A DNA stretch of 32,159 nt from Streptomyces hydrogenans (GTDB lineage Bacteria; Actinomycetota; Actinomycetes; Streptomycetales; Streptomycetaceae). Below are positions 8,098 to 14,713 of the stretch, piece after piece. Both the position numbers and the translations under genes were made by a program. Within the stretch, counting starts at the first letter, position 1; each line of letters opens with the position of its first letter. Below the pieces are notes generated by a model. That model was not told where the DNA came from, did no database searches, and saw only the letters and a list, made by a program, of their open reading frames with translations. Location: positions 1 to 32,159 of the forward strand of contig NZ_BNBS01000093.1 in the NCBI RefSeq assembly GCF_014656075.1, given 5' to 3'.

Positions 8098-9080
8098 CCG
8101 TGCGCGTGCCCTCCCGCATCGTGCTCGGCCGTCTCCGAGGGCGTCGCGGCGGGGGTCCCGGGGGTGGCGGGCGTCGCGGTGGTGGCGCCCGCCTTCACGG
8201 TGAAGGCGGCCGTGCGGACCTTGCCCTCGTGCTGGAAGTCGAGGAAGAGGCGGTACGTGCCGCCGCTGGGCGCGGTGGCCGTGAAGGAGACGTCCGGGCC
8301 GGGGCCGCCCTCGTTCGGGTGGACGTGGAGGTAGGCGAGGTCGCCCTGACGGAGGGCGACCAGGTGTCCGTACGCGCCGAGGTAGGGCTCCAGGTCGGTG
8401 ACGGGCTTGCCGCCCTTGGAGACGGTGAGGCGCAGCTCGCCGGCCTTGCCCGGGTCGAGGGTGCCGCCGAGGCGGACCTGGTAGCCGTCGACCGCGGCGG
8501 TGGACGCGGCGGCCGGGAGCGCCTGGGGGGTGTAGGCGCCGGGGACGCCGAGGTCGACGCCGAGGGTGAGGCCCTCGGCTCCCGGCGCGGCGGGCTTGAA
8601 GTCGGCGAAGGCCTTGTAGCCGCCGGCGGCCGGGAGGTCGGCCTCGACGGTCCAGGTGCCGTCCGGCGCCTTCTCGGGGTGGAGGTGGCGGAAGACCGTC
8701 AGGTCGCGCGAGGCGACGATGAAGTGGAGCTCCTTGCCGTGCTCGGTGGTGAAGGCGGTGACCTTCTTCCCGGCGGCGTCCTGGATGGAGAACTTCAGGG
8801 TGCTGCGGCCGACGGGCGGGGCCGGGGTCTCCAGGGCGAGGGTGTAGCCGCCCTCGGAGACCTGGAGGCCACCGGGCGGTTCGGCGGCGGGGGCGGCCTC
8901 GTCGTGGCCCGCGTGACCGCCGGCGGAGGCGCTGGGCGCGGGCGTCGCGGCCGCGTGCTCGCCGTGCTCGGCCTTCGCCGGCTCCTCGACGGGGCCGACG
9001 CCCTTCCCGACCCCGTACGCGGTGCCGAAGGTCGCGGCGAGCGCGGCGGCGAAGGCGGTGATCTTCACTCCGGTGTTCAT
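8094..9080 (-). CDS. Secreted His-rich protein with duplicated H-x12-H-x-H-P modules, probable copper binding
   Basis: A 328-aa exported protein. Residues ~5-25 form a signal peptide or N-terminal anchor (VKITAFAAALAATFGTAYG); a low-complexity His/Ala/Pro linker follows (~33-70, with GEHAAA and GGHAGHDE), then two similar beta-rich modules. Module 1 has His119, His132, His134-Pro135 and ends YKAFADF; module 2 has His239, His252, His254-Pro255 and ends YRLFLDF. The tail is again His-rich (HDAGGHAHG). Identical histidine spacing and the position inside a CsoR-type regulon suggest extracytoplasmic Cu binding or buffering; this is inference. Start: ATG 9080 with GGGAGAG upstream. It is transcribed divergently from copZ. 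Its promoter reads TTGACT (9221-9216), 16 nt, TATGGT (9199-9194) on the minus strand, with a CsoR-type palindrome in the spacer. No named domain was recognised with certainty. Confidence 0.85.
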   Translation of the reverse strand: MNTGVKITAFAAALAATFGTAYGVGKGVGPVEEPAKAEHGEHAAATPAPSASAGGHAGHDEAAPAAEPPGGLQVSEGGYTLALETPAPPVGRSTLKFSIQDAAGKKVTAFTTEHGKELHFIVASRDLTVFRHLHPEKAPDGTWTVEADLPAAGGYKAFADFKPAAPGAEGLTLGVDLGVPGAYTPQALPAAASTAAVDGYQVRLGGTLDPGKAGELRLTVSKGGKPVTDLEPYLGAYGHLVALRQGDLAYLHVHPNEGGPGPDVSFTATAPSGGTYRLFLDFQHEGKVRTAAFTVKAGATTATPATPGTPAATPSETAEHDAGGHAHG

Positions 9081-9196
9081 GGCTGCTCTCCCTGATGCGT
9101 GGGGCCGGTGCGCGGGACCCGGTGTCCGGGTCGGCGTACGGGCCGGCGTCCGAGCCGGTGCGCGGTGGCGTGTTCTTCTGCTCTCTGCACTTCACC

Positions 9197-9213
9197 ATAC
9201 CCCTGGGGGGTAT
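9197..9213. promoter_or_regulatory. CsoR-type operator 1 (promoter of secreted His-rich gene)
   Basis: ATACCCCTGGGGGGTAT is a near-perfect 17-bp palindrome of the Cu-responsive CsoR operator type. It overlaps the spacer and first -10 bases of the minus-strand promoter TTGACT-16-TATGGT, so bound repressor would block polymerase. Confidence 0.85.
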
Positions 9214-9234
9214 CAAGTCAAGTCGGGCCGACAC

Positions 9235-9263
9235 TTGCGTCGGATACCACCGGGGGGTATACA
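9235..9263 (+). promoter_or_regulatory. Promoter of copZ-copA-csoR
   Basis: TTGCGT (9235-9240), a 17-nt spacer and TATACA (9258-9263) form a plausible sigma-70-type promoter; the spacer is almost entirely occupied by CsoR-type operator 2. Confidence 0.55.
9244..9260. promoter_or_regulatory. CsoR-type operator 2 (copZ promoter)
   Basis: ATACCACCGGGGGGTAT has the same ATACC-N7-GGTAT architecture as operator 1 and lies in the -35/-10 spacer of the copZ promoter; centres of operators 1 and 2 are 47 bp apart. Confidence 0.85.
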
Positions 9264-9279
9264 TGGACCCACACCGCCG

Positions 9280-9296
9280 ATACCCCCCGAGGGTAT
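9280..9296. promoter_or_regulatory. CsoR-type operator 3 (copZ leader)
   Basis: ATACCCCCCGAGGGTAT is the third 17-bp element, downstream of the predicted copZ start of transcription and 31 bp before the copZ ATG; centre-to-centre distance to operator 2 is 36 bp. Confidence 0.8.
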
Positions 9297-9327
9297 CCGG
9301 TCCACCGGACACACGATGGAGGACGAC

Positions 9328-9609
9328 ATGGGTTCCTGCTGCACCCCCGACAACAGCTGCTCGACCGGCACCACCACCGCGGTCGCCGTGGCCGACGCCA
9401 CCAGCACCGTCTACGCGGTCTCGGGCATGACCTGCGGCCACTGCAAGACCGCGATCACCACCTCCGTCAGCGCGCTGGAGGGCGTCCTCTCCGTGGACGT
9501 CGACGTCGCCGGCGGCCTGGTGACCGTCACCACGGACGGCGCGCCCGACGACGCCGCGATCGCCGCCGCGATCGACGACGCGGGCTACGACCTGACCGGC
9601 CGCGCCTGA
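9328..9609 (+). CDS. copZ: CopZ-type copper chaperone (HMA domain)
   Basis: A 93-aa cytosolic heavy-metal-associated domain protein. The Cu(I)-binding motif GMTCGHC has Cys36 and Cys39; the following helix-strand pattern (ALEGVLSVDVDVAGGLVTV, DDAGYDL) fits the ferredoxin-like HMA fold. An unusual extension (MGSCCTPDNSC) adds Cys4, Cys5 and Cys11 before the domain, giving five cysteines, which may form a second thiolate site. Start: ATG 9328 with GGAGG at 9318-9322; longer in-frame starts upstream run through the operator region and are not credible. It is the first gene of copZ-copA-csoR under three CsoR-type operators and is expected to hand Cu(I) to CopA. Confidence 0.92.
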   Translation: MGSCCTPDNSCSTGTTTAVAVADATSTVYAVSGMTCGHCKTAITTSVSALEGVLSVDVDVAGGLVTVTTDGAPDDAAIAAAIDDAGYDLTGRA

Positions 9610-9687
9610 CCGATCCGGCCGCCGGGGCCCGTCCCGTACCCCCGCCCGGGCCCCGGCCCCCGAACCCGCTACACCGAGGAGCAGGAA

Positions 9688-11955
9688 ATGACCACGACCA
9701 CTCCGGGCACCGCCCAGGTCGAGCTCGCCATCGGCGGCATGACCTGCGCCTCGTGCGCGGCCCGCATCGAGAAGAAGCTCAACCGCATGGACGGGGTCGA
9801 GGCCACCGTCAACTACGCCACCGAGAAGGCGAAGGTCACCTTCGCCGCCGACATCCCGGTCGCCGACCTGATCGCCACCGTCGAGGCCACCGGCTACACC
9901 GCCGCCGAGCCCGAGCCGGAGCGCCCGGCCGCCGCCGGCTCCCCCGAGGGCCCCACCGACGAGGAGAAGGCCGACGAGGAGCTGCGGCCCCTCAAGCAGC
10001 GGCTGATCACCGCCGTCGCCCTCGCCGTGCCCGTCATCGCCATGGCGATGGTCCCGGCGCTCCAGATCGAGTACTGGCAGTGGCTGAGCCTCACGCTCGC
10101 CGCGCCGGTCGTCGTCTACGCCGCCTGGCCCTTCCACAAGGCCGCCTGGACCAACGCCCGGCACGGCGCGGCCACCATGGACACGCTGATCTCGGTCGGC
10201 ACGATCGCCGCGTTCCTCTGGTCCCTGTGGGCGCTGTTCTTCGGCACCGCCGGCACGCCGGGGATGACGCACCCCTTCGAGTTCACCATCGCCCGCACCG
10301 ACGGCGCCGGGAACATCTACCTGGAGGCCGCCGCCGGCGTCACCGCCTTCATCCTGGCGGGCCGCTACTTCGAGGCCCGCTCGAAGCGGAAGGCCGGCGC
10401 CGCGCTCAAGGCGCTGATGCAGCTGGGCGCCAAGGAAGTCACCGTCATCAGGAACGGGCGCGAGACCACCGTGCCCACCGCCGAACTCCAGGTCGGGGAC
10501 CGCTTCCTGGTCCGCCCGGGCGAGAAGATCGCCACCGACGGCACCGTCGTCGAGGGCTCCTCCGCCGTGGACGCCTCCATGCTCACCGGCGAGTCCGTGC
10601 CGGTCGAGGTCTCCGTCGGGGACTCCGTCACCGGCGCCACCCTGAACGCCGGCGGCCGCCTGGTCGTCGAGGCCACCCGCGTCGGCGCCGACACCCAGCT
10701 CGCCCGGATGGCGAAGCTCGTCGAGGACGCGCAGAACGGCAAGGCCGCCGCCCAGCGCCTCGCCGACAGGATCTCGGCCGTCTTCGTGCCGATCGTCATC
10801 GCGCTCTCGCTCGGCACCCTCGGCTTCTGGCTCGGCACCGGCCAGGGCCTGACCGCCGCCTTCACCGCCGCCGTCGCCGTCCTGATCATCGCCTGCCCCT
10901 GCGCCCTGGGCCTGGCCACCCCGACCGCCCTCATGGTCGGCACCGGCCGCGGCGCGCAGCTCGGCATCCTGATCAAGGGCCCCGAGGTCCTGGAGACCAC
11001 CCGCAAGGTCGACACCATCGTCCTGGACAAGACCGGCACCGTCACCACCGGCCGGATGACCCTCATCAAGGTCCACACCGCCGCCGGTACGGACGAGACC
11101 GACGTGCTGCGCCTGGCCGGCGCCCTGGAGCACTCCTCCGAGCACCCGATCGCCCAGGCCGTCGCCACCGGCGCCGCCGCCAAGGTCGGCACCCTGCCCA
11201 CCCCCGAGGACTTCGCCAACGTCCCCGGCCTCGGCGTCCAGGGCGTCGTCGACGGCCACGCCGTCCTCGTCGGCCGCGAGAAGCTGCTGGAGGAGTGGGC
11301 GATGTCCCTCCCGGCGAGCCTCAAGTCCGCGAAGGACGCGGCGGAGAAGGCCGGGAAGACGGCCATCGCGGTCGCCTGGGACGGGGAGGCCCGCGCGGTC
11401 CTGGAGGTCGCCGACGCGATCAAGGAGACCAGCGCGGAGGCGATCCGCCGGCTCAAGGGCCTGGGGCTCACCCCGATCCTGCTGACCGGCGACAACAAGG
11501 CGGTCGCCGAGTCCGTCGCCGCCGAGGTCGGCATCGGCGAGGTCATCGCCGAGGTCATGCCGCAGGACAAGGTCGACGTGGTCAAGCGGCTCCAGGCCGA
11601 GGGCCGTTCGGTCGCCATGGTCGGCGACGGCGTGAACGACGCCGCCGCGCTCGCCCAGGCCGACCTCGGTCTGGCGATGGGCACCGGCACGGACGCGGCG
11701 ATCGAGGCCGGCGACCTGACCCTCGTCCGGGGCGACCTGCGGGCCGCGGCGGACGCCATCCGGCTCTCCCGCAAGACCCTCGGCACCATCCGGTCCAACC
11801 TCTTCTGGGCCTTCGCCTACAACGTGGCCGCCCTGCCGCTCGCCGCGGCCGGACTGCTCAACCCGATGATCGCCGGCGCGGCGATGGCCTTCTCCTCGGT
11901 CTTCGTGGTCGGCAACAGCCTGCGGCTGCGCGGCTTCCAGGCCGCGGACAAGTGA
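9688..11955 (+). CDS. copA: Cu(I)-exporting P1B-type ATPase CopA
   Basis: A 755-aa heavy-metal P-type ATPase. There is one N-terminal HMA domain (GMTCASC, Cys20 and Cys23), then membrane segments, the actuator TGES (300-303), the CPC membrane motif (Cys403-Pro404-Cys405), the phosphorylation site DKTGT (Asp447), the His-Pro dipeptide of P1B pumps (486-487) and the hinge GDGVND (646-651). The penultimate helix has AYNVAALPLA and the last AMAFSSVFVVGNSLRL, the Tyr-Asn and Met-Ser-type pattern of Cu(I) pumps. It exports Cu(I) from the cytoplasm. It follows copZ by 78 bp with its own ribosome site (GAGGAG) and precedes csoR by 38 bp. All catalytic residues are intact and the length is normal. Long antisense frames across it are codon-bias shadows. 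Confidence 0.95.
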   Translation: MTTTTPGTAQVELAIGGMTCASCAARIEKKLNRMDGVEATVNYATEKAKVTFAADIPVADLIATVEATGYTAAEPEPERPAAAGSPEGPTDEEKADEELRPLKQRLITAVALAVPVIAMAMVPALQIEYWQWLSLTLAAPVVVYAAWPFHKAAWTNARHGAATMDTLISVGTIAAFLWSLWALFFGTAGTPGMTHPFEFTIARTDGAGNIYLEAAAGVTAFILAGRYFEARSKRKAGAALKALMQLGAKEVTVIRNGRETTVPTAELQVGDRFLVRPGEKIATDGTVVEGSSAVDASMLTGESVPVEVSVGDSVTGATLNAGGRLVVEATRVGADTQLARMAKLVEDAQNGKAAAQRLADRISAVFVPIVIALSLGTLGFWLGTGQGLTAAFTAAVAVLIIACPCALGLATPTALMVGTGRGAQLGILIKGPEVLETTRKVDTIVLDKTGTVTTGRMTLIKVHTAAGTDETDVLRLAGALEHSSEHPIAQAVATGAAAKVGTLPTPEDFANVPGLGVQGVVDGHAVLVGREKLLEEWAMSLPASLKSAKDAAEKAGKTAIAVAWDGEARAVLEVADAIKETSAEAIRRLKGLGLTPILLTGDNKAVAESVAAEVGIGEVIAEVMPQDKVDVVKRLQAEGRSVAMVGDGVNDAAALAQADLGLAMGTGTDAAIEAGDLTLVRGDLRAAADAIRLSRKTLGTIRSNLFWAFAYNVAALPLAAAGLLNPMIAGAAMAFSSVFVVGNSLRLRGFQAADK

Positions 11956-11993
11956 CCCTCTCCGCCTCTCCACCGATGTGACGGGAGCCCGCC

Positions 11994-12275
11994 GTGGCCG
12001 GTTACGTGCAGCACAAGGAAGACATCATCAGAAGACTCCGGCGGATCGAGGGACAGGTCCGGGGGGTGCAGCGGATGGTCGACGAGGACGTCTACTGCAT
12101 CGACGTCCTGACGCAGGTCTCGGCCATCAACGCCGCCCTCCAGTCCACCGCGGTGGCCCTTCTGGACGAGCACCTGAGCTGCTGCGTCACGGAGGCGATC
12201 GCCGCCGGCGGGGACCAGGCGAAGGTGAAGGTCGGCGAGGCGTCGAAGGCGATCGCCCGGCTGATCCGGACGTGA
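11994..12275 (+). CDS. csoR: Copper-sensing repressor CsoR
   Basis: A 93-aa all-helical DUF156 repressor. The Cu(I) ligands of CsoR are present: Cys35 (in DVYCIDVLTQ), His60 and Cys64 (in EHLSCC). An additional neighbouring Cys63 is notable. The opening HKEDIIRRLRRIEGQVRGVQRMV is characteristic. Copper binding releases the tetramer from GC-rich operators. Start: GTG 11994 with GGGAG at 11983-11987. As third gene of the copZ-copA operon it would be autoregulated through the operators at 9197-9296 and probably the one at 12439. The family also contains RcnR, FrmR and CstR, but the Cys-His-Cys set and the neighbours favour CsoR. Confidence 0.95.
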   Translation: MAGYVQHKEDIIRRLRRIEGQVRGVQRMVDEDVYCIDVLTQVSAINAALQSTAVALLDEHLSCCVTEAIAAGGDQAKVKVGEASKAIARLIRT

Positions 12276-12342
12276 TCCGGACCGGAGTCCGGCGCCGGCC
12301 CGAAACCGGACCGGACCCGGGCCGGACCTGACGGAGTCCGGC

Positions 12343-12393
12343 ACCGCCCCCGTGCGAGGGGCCCGCGCGAGCGGGCCTCCCGACGGGGGCGGT
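12343..12393 (+). terminator. Strong nested stem-loop after csoR
   Basis: An outer stem ACCGCCCCCGT (12343-12353) pairs perfectly with ACGGGGGCGGT (12383-12393); inside it GGCCCGC (12360-12366) pairs with GCGGGCC (12371-12377) around a GCGA tetraloop. No U-tract follows. It would separate the copZAR transcript from the blaI-type gene. Confidence 0.65.
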
Positions 12394-12438
12394 GGCCGTT
12401 CCCGGGGCCGCTCCCGAGGCCGTCAAGAACCCGCCAAC

Positions 12439-12455
12439 CTACCCCCAGGGGGTAT
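12439..12455. promoter_or_regulatory. CsoR-type operator 4 (promoter of blaI-M56 pair)
   Basis: CTACCCCCAGGGGGTAT is a near-perfect palindrome of the same class as the three operators in the copZ control region. It lies just upstream of a likely -10 box, TACGAT (12479-12484), and 52 bp before the ATG of the BlaI/CopY-type gene, so it abuts or overlaps the -35 region. Confidence 0.75.
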
Positions 12456-12506
12456 ACCTCGGGCGGGTGTGCGACCCGTACGATGAGCCGCCCGCAAGGG
12501 GAGGGG

Positions 12507-12905
12507 ATGCACGTGCGCCGGCTGGGAGAGCTGGAGGCCGAGATCATGGACCGGCTGTGGGCCTGGCAGCGGCCCGCCACCGTCCGCGAGGTCGTCGACG
12601 ACATCAACCGCGGCCGCCGGGTCGCCTACACCACCGTCATGACGGTGGCCGACATCCTGCACCGCAAGGGCTGGCTCCGCCGCGAGAAGGCGGGCCGGGC
12701 CTGGCTGTACGAACCCGTCCGCAGCCGCGAGGAGTACACCGCCGGCCTGATGCGCGACGCCCTCGGCGACAGCCAGGACCGCCCCGCCGCCCTGCTCCGC
12801 TTCGTCGAGGCCATCTCCGACGAGGACGTCGAGGCCCTCGACGCCGCCCTCCGCGCGGCCCGCGGCGAGGCCGACGCGGGGACCGCCCCGGGGGGCCGCG
12901 CGTGA
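12507..12905 (+). CDS. BlaI/MecI/CopY-family transcriptional repressor
   Basis: A 132-aa winged-helix repressor. The opening RRLGELEAEIMDRLW, VREVVDDI, YTTVMTVADILHRKGWL and the acidic tail region are standard for BlaI/MecI/CopY proteins, which bind DNA as dimers and are inactivated by cleavage or metal. There is no Cys-rich C-terminal Cu-binding tail like that of enterococcal CopY, so direct copper sensing is unlikely; cleavage by the following peptidase is the more natural control. Start: ATG 12507 or GTG 12513; the GTG has better spacing (8 nt) to GGAGG at 12500-12504, and the family N-terminus begins two codons after the ATG. Its stop overlaps the start of the M56 gene by 4 bp (translational coupling). 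A CsoR-type palindrome lies in its promoter. Confidence 0.9.
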   Translation: MHVRRLGELEAEIMDRLWAWQRPATVREVVDDINRGRRVAYTTVMTVADILHRKGWLRREKAGRAWLYEPVRSREEYTAGLMRDALGDSQDRPAALLRFVEAISDEDVEALDAALRAARGEADAGTAPGGRA

Positions 12906-13813
12906 ACCACCACGCCCTCGTGCCGCTCGGCCTCGCGCTGCTCTCCGGCTTCCTCGTGCCCTGGACGCTGGTCCGGGCCCGCTGGGCACAGCAGGTGCCC
13001 CGGCTCGCCGTCACCGTCTGGGCCGCCTGCGGCGCCGTCTTCGCCGTCGCGAGCGCGCTGCTCCCCGCGCAGCTGCTGCTGCCGGGCGAGTCCAGCCACC
13101 GCCTCAGCGACATGGTGCTGACGCTCCGGGTGCCGTCCCCGGGGCAGTTGTTCGCGCTGCGCGGGCGGGAGCTGGCCGCGCTGGCCGTGGCCGTCGCGGT
13201 CCTCGCCGTGCCGGCCGGCGCCTTCGCCCTCGGGCTGCGGCGGGCCCGACGGGCGCGGCGGCAGCACGCGGGGGTGCTGCGGCTGATCGGGCGGTACGAC
13301 CCCGAGCTGCGGGCCGTCGTCCTCGACCACGCCCGGCCCGCGGTCTACTGCCTGCCGGGCCGCAGCCGCCGGGTCGTCGTCTCCTCCGGGGCGGTCGACA
13401 CCCTCACGCCCGCGCAGCTGGCCGCCGCCCTCGCCCACGAGCGGGCGCACATCGCGGGCCGGCACCACCTCCTGGTCGCCGCCGCCGAGGCGTTCGGCAC
13501 GGTCTTCCGGCGGCTGCCGCTGGCCCGGCACGGCTCCTCGGCGGTGCCGCTGCTCCTGGAGATGGCCGCCGACGACCGGGCCCTGCGGCGCTGCACCCGG
13601 GACGCGCTCGCCACCGCGCTCTACGCCCTCGCGGCGGGCCGCGCGCCGCGCGCCGCGTTCGCCGCCGGGGGGCCTTCGGCGGCGCTCCGGATGCGCCGGA
13701 TCCTCACCCCGCACAGTGCCGGACATCCGGTGCTGCGGGGGCTGGCGACGATCGGCGCGGCGGCTCTCGCGATGGCTCCGCTGGTGGTCGCCTGCTGTTC
13801 CTTCCCGGCCTAA
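12902..13813 (+). CDS. M56-family membrane metallopeptidase (BlaR1/MecR1-like, no sensor domain)
   Basis: A 303-aa integral membrane zinc peptidase. Hydrophobic segments are near 5-25, 33-55 and 88-112, then the gluzincin motif HERAH (His179, Glu180, His183) with the likely third ligand Glu220 (LLLEMAADD), and a last hydrophobic segment (~278-300). It ends LVVACCSFPA, so it lacks the extracellular penicillin-binding sensor domain of BlaR1/MecR1. The partner signal therefore has to be perceived by the membrane part or another protein. Start: GTG 12902, overlapping the upstream stop by 4 bp. Such BlaI-M56 pairs are common in actinobacteria and mostly uncharacterised; here the position after csoR and the CsoR-type operator suggest copper or envelope stress. 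The C-terminal Cys-Cys pair is unusual. Confidence 0.85.
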   Translation: MNHHALVPLGLALLSGFLVPWTLVRARWAQQVPRLAVTVWAACGAVFAVASALLPAQLLLPGESSHRLSDMVLTLRVPSPGQLFALRGRELAALAVAVAVLAVPAGAFALGLRRARRARRQHAGVLRLIGRYDPELRAVVLDHARPAVYCLPGRSRRVVVSSGAVDTLTPAQLAAALAHERAHIAGRHHLLVAAAEAFGTVFRRLPLARHGSSAVPLLLEMAADDRALRRCTRDALATALYALAAGRAPRAAFAAGGPSAALRMRRILTPHSAGHPVLRGLATIGAAALAMAPLVVACCSFPA

Positions 13814-13952
13814 TGCCGGAGCCAACTCAGCTATTTACTAAGCGAATTCGTAGATTTCGCATCGGTCACACACCCGGGAATCGGTCGCTATTGTGGGTAC
13901 GTTGGGGCTTCGGCCCACCACGGCGCTCGGCACGGCGAAGGGTACAGATCCA
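13814..13952. other. Intergenic region with AT-rich segment
   Basis: About 140 bp between the M56 and GNAT genes. The stretch 13830-13862 is far more AT-rich than its surroundings (TTTACTAAGCGAATTCG) and is a likely promoter zone for the acetyltransferase; no clear operator was recognised. Confidence 0.4.
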
Positions 13953-14471
13953 ATGCAGCTCGCTGGCGTCCGTACGGCAGCGGCCGGCGACGCGACGTCG
14001 ATATCCCGGCTGCTCGCCGAGGCGATCCGGGGCAGCTATGCGGGAATGCTGGACGAAATCCCGCTGCGCCGGCTGATCTCCACACAATGCGCGCTGCCCC
14101 GCATACGCGCGGAAATAGAAATTCCGGGAGGCGCGCCCGGCTGGCTCGGCTGGCTGGTCGCGGAGCGCCCGGAGGGCGGGCTCGTCGGCGCCGCCGCGTG
14201 CGGGGTGCCGGTGCCGGGCGAGGGCGAGCTGTACGCCCTGGCGGTCGAGGAGGGCGCGCGCCGCCGCGGGATCGGTACGGCCCTGCTGGCGGCGGCCACC
14301 GACCGGACGCGCGACTACGACGCGCGCGAGCAGCGGGTGCAGCTGCCGGTGGAGGCGGACCCGGCCCTGCCGTTCTACCGGGACCAGGGCTTCACGTCCC
14401 TGGGCCCGATGCGCTGGGGCCGCGCGGTCCAGGGTCCGGGACGCGGAGGAGCCCGCACGCGGGGCCGGTAG
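13953..14471 (+). CDS. GNAT-family N-acetyltransferase
   Basis: A 172-aa acetyl-CoA-dependent acetyltransferase. The acetyl-CoA-binding motif A is LYALAVEEGARRRGIGTALL (pyrophosphate loop R104-R-G-I-G-T109), and the C-terminal FYRDQGF (141-147) is the typical motif B end. The substrate is not predictable; the fold covers amino acids, antibiotics and proteins. Start: ATG 13953 (MQLAGVRTAA), preceded by GAAGGG at 13937-13942; an earlier in-frame GTG at 13893 would add a non-conserved leader. The Arg/Gly-rich tail after ~155 (GPGRGGARTRGR) is low complexity. The downstream methyltransferase is on the same strand after 242 bp, so an operon is not certain. Confidence 0.85.
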   Translation: MQLAGVRTAAAGDATSISRLLAEAIRGSYAGMLDEIPLRRLISTQCALPRIRAEIEIPGGAPGWLGWLVAERPEGGLVGAAACGVPVPGEGELYALAVEEGARRRGIGTALLAAATDRTRDYDAREQRVQLPVEADPALPFYRDQGFTSLGPMRWGRAVQGPGRGGARTRGR

Positions 14472-14713
14472 GCCGGACGCCTGTGCGCGGGGCCCGTACG
14501 CGGGGCCCGTGCCCGCCGGCCCGGCCGTGCCGGGAACGCCCGCGCGGAGCCCGTACGGGGGTGCGTGGCAGATCCACGCCATCGCGTGTTCACGCAGCCC
14601 GATCCGGTGGATCGGGGGTCCTCGCGCAGGTCAGGATGGGCGCAGCGGCGCGGTCCCGGCGGCACGGGCGCCCCGCCCGGACGGCATGGACCGCGCGAGC
14701 CCCTGGAGGAGCG
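14472..14713. other. Intergenic region with 8-bp stem-loop
   Basis: No gene is supported here. CCCGATCC (14598-14605) and GGATCGGG (14609-14616) form a perfect hairpin with a 3-nt loop, about 100 bp before the methyltransferase start; it could be a terminator for the GNAT gene or an operator. Other parts are repetitive GGGGCCCGTACG-like sequence (14490-14510). Confidence 0.4.

Noticed and set aside
8077..11973. Very long minus-strand open frame opposite copZ-copA-csoR
   Set aside because: It is the antisense shadow of copA created by GC-rich third positions; composition is Gly/Asp/Arg-rich without any domain, and the plus-strand genes are unmistakable.
9099..11981. Long plus-strand open frame overlapping copZ and copA
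   Set aside because: Arg/Pro/His-rich frame-shifted shadow; it runs through the CsoR-type operators and across two well-supported genes.
12392..13813. Longer reading of the M56 peptidase starting at 12392
   Set aside because: The extension overlaps the blaI-type gene out of frame and is Arg/Pro-rich; the GTG at 12902 overlapping the upstream stop is the natural start.
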